Origin: Bartonella ancashensis
Lineage (GTDB): Bacteria > Pseudomonadota > Alphaproteobacteria > Rhizobiales > Rhizobiaceae
DNA length: 64,000 bases
Assembly (NCBI RefSeq): GCF_001281405.1
Contig: NZ_CP010401.1
Coordinates: 141,001-205,000, forward strand
Reading direction: 5' to 3'
The translations under genes and the position numbers were made by a program. The notes under the pieces are model-generated. The model was not told the DNA's origin and ran no database searches. It saw only the letters and a program-made list of their open reading frames with translations. How positions within the stretch are numbered: the first letter of the stretch is position 1; each line of letters begins with the position of its first letter. Below are positions 8,156-16,551 of this stretch, piece by piece.

Positions 8156-9498
8156 ATCTTGTCTCCCAATGATTGATCAATAATATTGATCTTTTCTTGT
8201 GTCTTCTCGATAAACTGATCCGTCTCTGCCATAACAGGCAAGATATTATTATTTTTTTCTTCAATAGATCTCCCTAGCCTTATTAATATCTCTTCACGAG
8301 GAGAAGAGTGAGCAGCAACTTGTTTTTCGATCTCTCCCTGAGTATCTGACAAAGCAAAGGAAACTCTATTTGCCACATTTTGCGCGGCACTCAGCAACAA
8401 GCAATCTCTTTCTGACACCCCTTCACAAGAAACTTCTTGCAACATTCGCGCAGCTTCTTCTGCTGATGTTGAACCAGCCAAACTCGCTGCATAATAGAGG
8501 CGAATAGACATATCATTCATGCTCAAATCGCGTGCCAATGTTAAAGCTCTTTGAGTCGTTAAATGAACTCTTTCCATACGTGCATCGAGTAATGCTGTAC
8601 GACTAATATCCGTATACGTCGCCAATTGAACCATTTTTGGAGCATATGAAATCAAAGTCTCTAATTGTTCATCATTTAATTTTTTATCGATGTTGGAAAC
8701 CGCAATTCTAAATTCACGCCAGAAATAAGGAGAATACGGTGATTTTTTAAATCTATATCTATAATTACGGACTAATAAAGTTAACAGATCTATATCACCA
8801 AGTGTTGCGGCAACCTTTATTTCACTGCGAATTGCACTCTCCTCAAATAAGGTACCTACGGCAAGAAGTCTTACCTGATCCAATTTTTTCATGGCTAAAA
8901 CTGAATCTCTTTCAAGTGTATTCACTATAGTGGAAAGAATGATAGAAAGAAATAAAGCAGGAGGTAACGATTGAAGACTTTCATCACCCACATCTTCAAA
9001 GGCCCTTAAAAATTCTCCTCTTTTATAAGATGCATAAGCTAAAGCACCCTTTATCATATTTTGAGGAATTTTCTTTTCTGCCTTGTTTTCTAAGATCATC
9101 TTTACAGCTTGGGGATTTCCTCCATTAAAAAGATAGATCAATAATGCGTGAAGATTGCTCTCATTTTGCCAAATATTGGCGTCAAAAGTCAAAAACTCTT
9201 CTCCAATTTCTTTTAAAAGAGCTCCCTGTTTTTGCAATGCTCCTTCTTGGCCTAATACAACTTGATCCTGCAAACTTTGCAATGAACGAACAAGCTGAAC
9301 GGGTCGGGATAAAGCAGTATCTGATACAGATGATGAGGATACTGCTGAAGAAACTTCTACTTGAGCCACCAAAAGCCTATTCTCTTTTGTATGATCCACT
9401 CGTTTTTCTCCATACGAAGACGCTCCTCCCCCCCGCAGAAAAATTCCCTGAGTAACAGCAATAAAAAGGAAAAATTTACATATTTTTTTCGTTATCAT
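8152..9498 (-). CDS. motC: Periplasmic motility protein MotC
   Basis: MotC is a rhizobial periplasmic protein that binds MotB and is needed for flagellar rotation. The sequence starts with a signal peptide (KKICKFFLFIAVTQGIFL, cleavage near residue 26), followed by about 420 mostly helical residues with TPR-like character and no catalytic motif. It overlaps motB upstream and fliK downstream by four bases each, so the block is probably translationally coupled. At 448 residues the length agrees with MotC of other Rhizobiales. MotE, its dedicated chaperone in Sinorhizobium, is also encoded in this window. Confidence 0.88.
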   Translation of the reverse strand: MITKKICKFFLFIAVTQGIFLRGGGASSYGEKRVDHTKENRLLVAQVEVSSAVSSSSVSDTALSRPVQLVRSLQSLQDQVVLGQEGALQKQGALLKEIGEEFLTFDANIWQNESNLHALLIYLFNGGNPQAVKMILENKAEKKIPQNMIKGALAYASYKRGEFLRAFEDVGDESLQSLPPALFLSIILSTIVNTLERDSVLAMKKLDQVRLLAVGTLFEESAIRSEIKVAATLGDIDLLTLLVRNYRYRFKKSPYSPYFWREFRIAVSNIDKKLNDEQLETLISYAPKMVQLATYTDISRTALLDARMERVHLTTQRALTLARDLSMNDMSIRLYYAASLAGSTSAEEAARMLQEVSCEGVSERDCLLLSAAQNVANRVSFALSDTQGEIEKQVAAHSSPREEILIRLGRSIEEKNNNILPVMAETDQFIEKTQEKINIIDQSLGDKM

Positions 9499-10643
9499 GG
9501 TGCAACTTTTCCCTCTGGAAGCGGAATTTTTTGTGCTGGACTTTTAACTGCAGCATCAGCTTCCTGAATCCGTTCACTCTCTGAAAATTTTACCAAAATG
9601 GATATACGCCGATTTTCAGCAGCAAATGGATCTTGTTGATTTTTTAGCTTTCTATCTGCGTACCCTTCAATGCGCAAAACTCGTCTTTCATCTAAACCAC
9701 CCCGCACTAGCATATAGTAAGACATCTGCGCTCGCGCTGTTGAGAGTTGCCAATTATCATAAGTAGAGTGACGATAAGGTCGAGCATCAGTATGACCGCC
9801 AACGATAACATCTCCCTCATGTTTTCCAATAATTTTTGCTACATTACCGATAATTTCAACCATCTCTGCTGTGGGGACAGAAGAACCAATCTTGAACATT
9901 TCACCTTGAGATTGATCCATCAATTCAATCATTACTCCTTCGCTGACTAAATCAACAGAAGCGCGCACAGGATAATCATCGCCCATCTCTTTTACGAGAT
10001 CTACTAATTCATTTGCAAAACCACGCTCTTTTTTGGAAGCTAAACTATTCTGCATTTCTCCTTCCTGTTGTGTCCCTTTTTCAACAAGGGAAGGATCAGA
10101 AACAACATGCTGTTTCCAATAGTTCAAAGAAAATGGCTCACCATAACTACCCCACATCTCAATACCATCACGTGGCTCTCCACTACCTTCTTCTCCTACG
10201 GCCTCACTTTTGATTTCTTTATTGATAGAATTCTGCATGATTTGGTGTGTCTGAATAATCTTCTCTAATCCCGCATAGGGATCACGCATTAATTTTGCTT
10301 CTTCTCCGGTATTGAATCGACCATTTTCCAAGCTCTCTTCTTCGCTTTTTTGATTTACAGAACCTTGCGTATCACCCTTGCTATCACTTTGCTTAACATC
10401 ACGCTTACTTGTGTCATGATCAACCAACTTAATTGGGTTAAAATAGTTTGCAATAACGGCCTTTGCTTTTTCATCTTTGATGTTTACTAGCCACATCACA
10501 AGAAAAAGTGCCATCATTGCTGTCATGAAATCAGCATACGCAATTTTCCAAACACCACCATGATGATCATCATTATTATCGTGCCCTCCACGACGAACGA
10601 TAACAATTTCTGAATGAGGATGTTGCGGATCACCTGATTTCAC
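9495..10643 (-). CDS. motB: Flagellar stator protein MotB
   Basis: MotB anchors the MotA/MotB proton channel to peptidoglycan. A cytoplasmic basic, His-rich N-terminus (VRRGGHDNNDDHHGGVWKIA) precedes one membrane helix (about 40-60) containing YADFMTAMMALFLVMWLV, with the Asp that carries protons. A long periplasmic linker follows, then an OmpA-like peptidoglycan-binding domain (about 260-360) with GGHTDARPY and LSTARAQ motifs. At 382 residues it is typical for rhizobia. It overlaps its neighbours on both sides by four bases. MotA is encoded separately at 33.5 kb, the normal rhizobial arrangement. Confidence 0.95.
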   Translation of the reverse strand: MKSGDPQHPHSEIVIVRRGGHDNNDDHHGGVWKIAYADFMTAMMALFLVMWLVNIKDEKAKAVIANYFNPIKLVDHDTSKRDVKQSDSKGDTQGSVNQKSEEESLENGRFNTGEEAKLMRDPYAGLEKIIQTHQIMQNSINKEIKSEAVGEEGSGEPRDGIEMWGSYGEPFSLNYWKQHVVSDPSLVEKGTQQEGEMQNSLASKKERGFANELVDLVKEMGDDYPVRASVDLVSEGVMIELMDQSQGEMFKIGSSVPTAEMVEIIGNVAKIIGKHEGDVIVGGHTDARPYRHSTYDNWQLSTARAQMSYYMLVRGGLDERRVLRIEGYADRKLKNQQDPFAAENRRISILVKFSESERIQEADAAVKSPAQKIPLPEGKVAP

Positions 10644-11506
10644 TGAATCAACTCCTGCAATGTTGTCAATAATGAGGAAAGCTGTGTAGTGATGACTGTC
10701 TCATCACGACGCAAGCGTATCTCCGTACTGTCAGTCGGCTGAAATTTAAATTGGGAAGAATTAAATCCTTTTTGCTTTTTTAGTTGTTCAAGAAGTTTTT
10801 CATTGCCTTCAAGAATAAGAGGATGCTTTGCATCAACAGCCTGTTTTGCTACTTCTTCAGCAAAATTCTGCAATATTTCATTTGTCATTTTTTTACCAAC
10901 AATAACAGAAAGAATTTGTACAACATCTTGAGCAATCTCTTGACGTAAAGATGAAAAATCTCCTGTTAATTGATGACTTATACGGTCCCCTAGAGCTACA
11001 ACCGCATTTTGTTGGATCTCCTCAAGAGCTTGTGCATGCTCCTCCTCCATACGCTTCTTTTCAACTGAAAAATCTGTTTGTAACTTTTCTGTTATTTCTT
11101 TTACTGCCTGATCGACAGCTTCTTTTTGAATTACATCAGAAACATTAATATCTTTAGAAATAGGAGAGTTCTTAAGTGACAAAAAGTCTGTCATTCTCTC
11201 TTCCAAAACTGCATCATTGATCAATGATGATGCCTTTTGCATGTCATCATCATACATAATCTCTTTCTTATCCTTGAGAGGTAAAATAGCTGTTCCTTGA
11301 TCCCCAAAAGAAAAATCACTTAAACGAGAAGAAAGAGGAACTACACCACCATATTCTTTTTCACTTCCATAACTGGATAAAAAAACATCTTCTTCTTTAT
11401 CAACAATACAAGTTGGCGAAAAATCATTCAAAAAAGAAAAAAGTTGCGGACCTACTTTTCCCTGAAACACGTCACTTGTCTTTTCCATTTTATTCTTCAC
11501 ATCCAT
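10640..11506 (-). CDS. FliH-like flagellar assembly protein
   Basis: The 288-residue protein lies directly after fliF and overlaps motB by four bases. Its first 120 residues are polar and unrecognised. A coiled-coil stretch (about 130-175, EKKRMEEEHAQALEEIQQ) follows, then a helical domain with LRQEIAQDVVQILSVIVGKK and a C-terminal beta/helix part with TDSTEIRLRRDE. This layout resembles FliH/SctL proteins, which hold the FliI ATPase and inhibit it until docking. No other FliH candidate is in the window. The function is inferred from position and general architecture, not from a close family match. Confidence 0.65.
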   Translation of the reverse strand: MDVKNKMEKTSDVFQGKVGPQLFSFLNDFSPTCIVDKEEDVFLSSYGSEKEYGGVVPLSSRLSDFSFGDQGTAILPLKDKKEIMYDDDMQKASSLINDAVLEERMTDFLSLKNSPISKDINVSDVIQKEAVDQAVKEITEKLQTDFSVEKKRMEEEHAQALEEIQQNAVVALGDRISHQLTGDFSSLRQEIAQDVVQILSVIVGKKMTNEILQNFAEEVAKQAVDAKHPLILEGNEKLLEQLKKQKGFNSSQFKFQPTDSTEIRLRRDETVITTQLSSLLTTLQELIQ

Positions 11507-11528
11507 TTAATGAGATGCCCCCATCAAT

Positions 11529-13172
11529 TTACGTAACCTGCGCAGTTGTATCATGAACCCACTCACGTAAAATCCCAACAAAACGTTCTTCGTCCATTTC
11601 TATCATTTTTTCAAGACGATCCTGCGGAGGAACACGCATACGATTACGCAAATCACGGAGTGCATCATCATTTGTCTTTGTTATCTTTTCGGATTCAGAA
11701 CTCCCTGATTGATTTTGCAAAGCGGGAACAGCACCTAAATCTGTCAATGTCCTTGCATTAAGTGCTTTTTCTCTTTCACGCATTAATGGACGCACACCAA
11801 GAAATAAAATCAGCAAAACGGCAGCTAACAAAGCAATCCCATTGATTATACTTGGCAGATAAGGAGACAATGATCTCCAAAGAGGTGCTTTGACAGGCTC
11901 CAAATCTGCATCAGAATTACCAACAAAGTCTACTGCTGTTACGTTAATAATATCTCCACGGTTTGGATCCAATCCTGCAGCTGCTGAAACCATATGTTGA
12001 ATGCGATCTATCTCTTCATTAATAAACTCTTCAGAGCCTGCCTTTTCACCACCTGCAGAAACTAAACGTGAACGATCTACTATGATAGCAACAGCCAATT
12101 TTTTCACGCTGTAGCCATCTCTAACTGTAGAAATAACTTTAGAGCTGATCTCATAATTTGTTGTCTCTTCACGACGATCTTTTTTATCAGTTGATCTTTC
12201 CCCATTGCTGCTTACAATTTCTTCTTGCGGGATATTTTGTTCTACCCCAACAGCATCATTATTACGACTATTTTGGCTATCTGCCTGATCACGTATAGAA
12301 CGCACAGAACGTACTACCTGCGATTCTGGATCAAAAATGGTTTCACTAATTTGACGTCGATCTGTGTCTAACTCAACCTGTACGCTAGTTTGAAAATGAT
12401 CAAACCCTAAATAAGGAACCAACTGCTTACGAATATTGGTATCAATCTGTGATGCTACCTGATGCTCGAGAGAAGCCATCGCTATAGGAGCTCCATTTAA
12501 TGCATCAACCCCTGAAGCCAACATATGCCCCCGTGTATCCATTACCGTCACCGAGCTTGCTTCAAGCGAAGGAACTGCAGCTGCAACCAATTGCCTAATA
12601 GATTGCGCAGATTCAACAGAAAAACCACCATCTGTGCGGATCACGACAGATGCCGTAGGTTTCTGATTAACTCTACGAAAAGAGCCCTTATCAGGCAAAA
12701 CAATATGAACACGCGCAGCTTTTACACCTTGCACAGCTTGAATAGTGCGAGAAATTTCACCTTCCAATGCACGTTGACGCGTAATTTCTTGCATAAAAGA
12801 GGTTAATCCTAATGACCCCATATTATCAAATAATTCATATCCTGCATTATTCGATGTTGGGAGACCTTTTTCTGCAAGAAACATTCTCGCTTTTTCTGCG
12901 TTCCCTATGGGGACTTGAACGGAATTCCCTTCAGAAGAAACATCAAAAGCAATTCCAGCCTCACCCAAAGCCATTCCTATACGATTTACATCATCACGAG
13001 AAAGACCAATATAAAGTGTTTCATATGAAGGACGTGTTAGATAAAAACTGGAGAATAAAATTGTTCCAAAGAGTGTTATTCCAACCAAACCAAGGGCTAC
13101 TAAACGCCTCGCTCCCAGTTTATGGAGAGCATTTCCTGAAGAAGAAAGAAAAGCAAAAAGTTTATCAAGCAT
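11529..13172 (-). CDS. fliF: Flagellar MS-ring protein FliF
   Basis: FliF builds the MS ring in the inner membrane, the platform for the export gate and switch. Two membrane segments bracket the periplasmic part (about 25-47 and 440-460). The ring-building motifs include YLTRPSYETLYIGL, GIAFDVSSEGNSVQVP, and RALEGEISRTIQAVQGVKAA. The cytoplasmic tail (GDLRNRMRVPP region to the C-terminus) binds FliG. At 547 residues it is full length. It is the first gene of this minus-strand operon, and its promoter should lie in 13173-13500. Confidence 0.95.
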   Translation of the reverse strand: MLDKLFAFLSSSGNALHKLGARRLVALGLVGITLFGTILFSSFYLTRPSYETLYIGLSRDDVNRIGMALGEAGIAFDVSSEGNSVQVPIGNAEKARMFLAEKGLPTSNNAGYELFDNMGSLGLTSFMQEITRQRALEGEISRTIQAVQGVKAARVHIVLPDKGSFRRVNQKPTASVVIRTDGGFSVESAQSIRQLVAAAVPSLEASSVTVMDTRGHMLASGVDALNGAPIAMASLEHQVASQIDTNIRKQLVPYLGFDHFQTSVQVELDTDRRQISETIFDPESQVVRSVRSIRDQADSQNSRNNDAVGVEQNIPQEEIVSSNGERSTDKKDRREETTNYEISSKVISTVRDGYSVKKLAVAIIVDRSRLVSAGGEKAGSEEFINEEIDRIQHMVSAAAGLDPNRGDIINVTAVDFVGNSDADLEPVKAPLWRSLSPYLPSIINGIALLAAVLLILFLGVRPLMREREKALNARTLTDLGAVPALQNQSGSSESEKITKTNDDALRDLRNRMRVPPQDRLEKMIEMDEERFVGILREWVHDTTAQVT

Positions 13173-13801
13173 ACATTCATACCGTCATCATTAAAAAATC
13201 TATCATGAGATATGGCAACACAACGTGTTTAGAGTTATTCACCCACTCACTCCTCTAGATGATAAAAAATAAAGCTTGCGCGAAAATGATGTCTGTTCTC
13301 AGATCAGGATAACAGAACATCTAGTAATCGTAATCACATCACTTCCCAGAGAAAAGAACCTGTTCTTGAGAACATGTAAAATGATATTCTTTCTGCAAAA
13401 TTCTTAATATAAATCATTTTAAAATTTATCCCCCTACTCTTTATGAAGTATAAAATCCCTTTATAAAAGAAATCTTATCACAAAAGTGACACTCTCCATC
13501 AAAATTCCTATGTCACCTGCATAAAATATACTATAAAATACAAAAAACAAATACCTACTTATCACTCAATACAAGATAATATGCTTTAAGCTGATATTAA
13601 CTATCAAGACAAACTTAAAGCTAAATATAACCTAAAGCACTACTTTGCCCTATGCAGGCTATTGACATAAAAATTACAAGAATGATACCGTCGTCGCTAT
13701 AAAACGTAGGGGACTTTCTGCAATAATTTTAAATAGCTAATTTATCTTTCTTCTTCAATCGGAGAGGAATGGATTGTGGCAAATTAAGTTGGAATATTTT
13801 T
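13173..13801. other. Divergent intergenic region between fliF and autotransporter 1
   Basis: This AT-rich gap of about 630 bases holds the upstream regions of fliF (minus) and the first autotransporter gene (plus). I see no convincing gene in it. A TTGACA at 13662-13667 followed after 16 bases by GATACC is a candidate promoter for the plus side. No terminator or clear repeat was found. Confidence 0.6.
13662..13689 (+). promoter_or_regulatory. Candidate promoter of autotransporter 1
   Basis: A perfect -35 TTGACA (13662-13667) is followed after 16 bases by GATACC (13684-13689). The -10 match is weak. The same pairing, TTGACT-N16-GATAGC, occurs at 16428-16455 upstream of the second autotransporter gene at a similar distance from its start. 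That shared layout is the main support. Confidence 0.4.
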
Positions 13802-16369
13802 ATGCATAAAAAATATCTTTTATCATGCACAGCCATCGCTAACTTATTTTTAAGCATCCTTAATTTTGATGCAAATGCTCAAAACCCAAAAAATGATATC
13901 ACCAGTAAGGCTAATGAAACAATAAATAATAAAGGACCTACTGTTGGCGCTATTGCTGATGGTCCCGATGGGAAAATTGAATTAAATGGTGGCGCGGTAA
14001 TCAAAGACGTTGATATTGGTCTTTTTGCGCAAAATGGTGGTACAATCACTATGAAAGATGGTTCCATTCTAGCGAATGAAACAGGTGTGCTTATTTTGCA
14101 AGAATCTCCAGAGTCATTGGCCAATCCAAATAGTCTAACCGTCATTACCCTAAAAAATGTTACCATTAGTGCACATGATGGAATTATAACACATGCTGGT
14201 GAAGTCAAGATGACTGGAGGTTCCATCACAGCAAAAGCGAATGCTGTAATAGCTCAATATGACCCTAAAAATAGTAAAAATACGCTCATTACTTTAGCTG
14301 GTACGTACATAAAATCTGAACTCAATGGCCTTCATGCAATAGGTGAAAAAGCAAAAATCGTTATGACTGGAGGCCAAATTTTTGCGAATAAAAATGCATT
14401 CATCGTAGAAAATGGCGGGCAACTTGAAATTACAAATGTCTCTTCTGCAAAAGCTAATGACCATGGTATAATTTTGAGAACCTCCAATGAAGAAGGAAAC
14501 CCTGCTGGTTCAAAGCATTCCAATAAAGTAACTTTGACTAATACAAAATTGGTTGTAAAAGACGGCATTGGCATTCTTGGAACTTCTGCAAAAGGTGAAA
14601 TAAACCTAAAAAATTCTGAAATTCATGCAGATGTCTTATTGGACAGTGTGAAGCAAGAAGAAGGAAATATTAAAAATGGTTCTGCTAATCTCACACTCAA
14701 AGCTGAAAATTCTATCTTAGAAGGTAGTGTACGCACCGCAAAAAATGATAACGTCTCCTTCGATCTTAACAATACAATATGGAACCTAAAGACAAGTAAT
14801 GAAAAAGACGAAAATGGTCAATTGCTTGATATTAAAGACAGATCATATTCTAAAATTTCTAAGCTCACACTGAAAGACAGTACCATCTTTTTTAAAGAAC
14901 CTGACGGCGATAATTATCACACATTGCTCATAGACTCGAAAACACCTGCTTCCTTTGTGCAAGACCATAATTTTAAAAATGATCCTATTGCCTACATCGC
15001 AGAAGGAAATGCGAAAATTTATATCAATAGCCAATGGAGTAATGGTGCTAAAATAGGAGATCAAAAAACTGATCGACTTCTCATTAACGGTGACGTATTA
15101 GGAACCACTATAGTCTACGTCAAAATAAAAGAAAATAACACTGACCAAGAAGATGACTCCATACCTTTGAATAAACAGGGTATTTCGCTCATTCAAGTTT
15201 CCGGTAAAGCTGATAAGAACTCTTTTAAGCTAGCAAATAATTATATTACGCTTAATGACTCACCCTACAAATACACACTTAATGCCTATGGAAAAGATTC
15301 AAGTAACGGTGAATCAAACTCTGATCAAAACTTGGTCAATCCTGGTGATGATTTTTGGGACTTTCGCCTACAACGTGCATATCTTGATCCCGACAAAAAA
15401 ATAAGAGCTGTCGCTTCACAACTTGCCAGTTATCTAATTTTGCCTAACGCTCTATTTTCTGCTGGTCTTACCGATATGGATCATCAAGAAACAACCCTAT
15501 CACACATACGATCAAACTCTTTATACGTAAATGATCACAAAAACAATTCCTTCTCTCTCTCTTCCTATGGCCATACAATGGCACTATCATCTGAACGTAC
15601 AGCGCTAGAATATGGCTATGGAGCTAACGTCAACTATGGTGCTTTACAAACAAGGCTGGAACTAAAAACATTGGAAAGAAAGAACTCTACCACATATACC
15701 GGCTTTTTAGGAACTTATGGTAGCCTCTCTTTTACTCCAAAGGACATGGCTGATTCTAGTAAGAACAATCTAAATAAATGGTCAATAACAGCCTATAGCA
15801 GCACACACTACGATAGTGGCCTATATGTCAATACATTACTATCCTACGGTATTGTCAATGGTAATACCACCAATGACATAATAGGTAATACTTCAACATT
15901 AGATGGCACAAGAATGTGGGGATTATCCGCAACCGTTGGACAATTATTTGAAACAAACGTTGAAAACCTTCTTTTAGAATCACAAGCACAAGTTGCTTAC
16001 CAAAATTTAATCTTTCCTATCATTTCAGATGTTGACGGTTTTAAAGTTGATATGGGGTCTCCACATCAGTGGTTGGTACGTCTTGGCGGACGTTTGACAA
16101 AAACAGTTGTTAAAGCTGAAAATGAAAACATAATTTCCTTTTATAACAAACTGAATCTCATGAAAACATTTGGCAGCAGTGATACGATAAAAATTGGTGA
16201 TATATTCCACGTTGATCCTATGGGATCTTTACTCGAAGGAGGTGTAGGTATAAATGCTCAATTATTCCAGCAGGTGAGCTTACATGGGGATATAAGCCAC
16301 CGACACAAACTCCAAAAAGCCGGTATATCTGGAAATATCGTTTCAGGAGGATTGCGCTATAACTTCTAA
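13802..16369 (+). CDS. Autotransporter 1 (type V secreted surface protein)
   Basis: From the ATG at 13802 the protein is 855 residues. It has a signal peptide (HKKYLLSCTAIANLFLSI, cleavage after DANA), a passenger (about 27-535) rich in short repeated Gly/Asn/Thr strands typical of a pertactin-like beta helix, and a C-terminal outer-membrane barrel (about 540-855) ending in the aromatic GGLRYNF. The frame is open to an ATG at 13769, which has GGAGAGGA directly before it. The shorter start is preferred because the paralogue at 19970 begins at the matching short leader. The passenger probably acts in host contact, as reported for Bartonella autotransporters; its ligand is unknown. The next gene is a close paralogue. 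Confidence 0.85.
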   Translation: MHKKYLLSCTAIANLFLSILNFDANAQNPKNDITSKANETINNKGPTVGAIADGPDGKIELNGGAVIKDVDIGLFAQNGGTITMKDGSILANETGVLILQESPESLANPNSLTVITLKNVTISAHDGIITHAGEVKMTGGSITAKANAVIAQYDPKNSKNTLITLAGTYIKSELNGLHAIGEKAKIVMTGGQIFANKNAFIVENGGQLEITNVSSAKANDHGIILRTSNEEGNPAGSKHSNKVTLTNTKLVVKDGIGILGTSAKGEINLKNSEIHADVLLDSVKQEEGNIKNGSANLTLKAENSILEGSVRTAKNDNVSFDLNNTIWNLKTSNEKDENGQLLDIKDRSYSKISKLTLKDSTIFFKEPDGDNYHTLLIDSKTPASFVQDHNFKNDPIAYIAEGNAKIYINSQWSNGAKIGDQKTDRLLINGDVLGTTIVYVKIKENNTDQEDDSIPLNKQGISLIQVSGKADKNSFKLANNYITLNDSPYKYTLNAYGKDSSNGESNSDQNLVNPGDDFWDFRLQRAYLDPDKKIRAVASQLASYLILPNALFSAGLTDMDHQETTLSHIRSNSLYVNDHKNNSFSLSSYGHTMALSSERTALEYGYGANVNYGALQTRLELKTLERKNSTTYTGFLGTYGSLSFTPKDMADSSKNNLNKWSITAYSSTHYDSGLYVNTLLSYGIVNGNTTNDIIGNTSTLDGTRMWGLSATVGQLFETNVENLLLESQAQVAYQNLIFPIISDVDGFKVDMGSPHQWLVRLGGRLTKTVVKAENENIISFYNKLNLMKTFGSSDTIKIGDIFHVDPMGSLLEGGVGINAQLFQQVSLHGDISHRHKLQKAGISGNIVSGGLRYNF

Positions 16370-16427
16370 ACATGATATGTGACATTGATCATTTAGATGT
16401 AGCAATTACAAAATTGCGTAAATTGAT

Positions 16428-16455
16428 TTGACTTTTTGATAAAAAAAGTGATAGC
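16428..16455 (+). promoter_or_regulatory. Candidate promoter of autotransporter 2
   Basis: TTGACT (16428-16433), then 16 bases, then GATAGC (16450-16455), about 100 bases before the chosen start. It mirrors the TTGACA-N16-GATACC pair before autotransporter 1. The -10 element is weak by sigma-70 standards, so this is tentative. Confidence 0.4.
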
Positions 16456-16482
16456 GCTCACCGAACATTATTTGAAATGATC

Positions 16483-16527
16483 AGACCTACCTTCTTCGGT
16501 TAAACACAAGAGGGTGAAGTAGGGGTG
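16483..16527 (+). promoter_or_regulatory. Imperfect leader stem upstream of autotransporter 2
   Basis: AGACCTACCTTC near the start can pair imperfectly with GAAGTAGGGGTGGTCT at the end, placing a hairpin in the likely 5' leader just before the ribosome site of autotransporter 2. No downstream U-tract follows, so it is not a standard terminator. It might affect mRNA stability or translation; this is only a structural observation. Confidence 0.35.
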
Positions 16528-16551
16528 GTCTGTAGGTGGGGGAACATTTTC

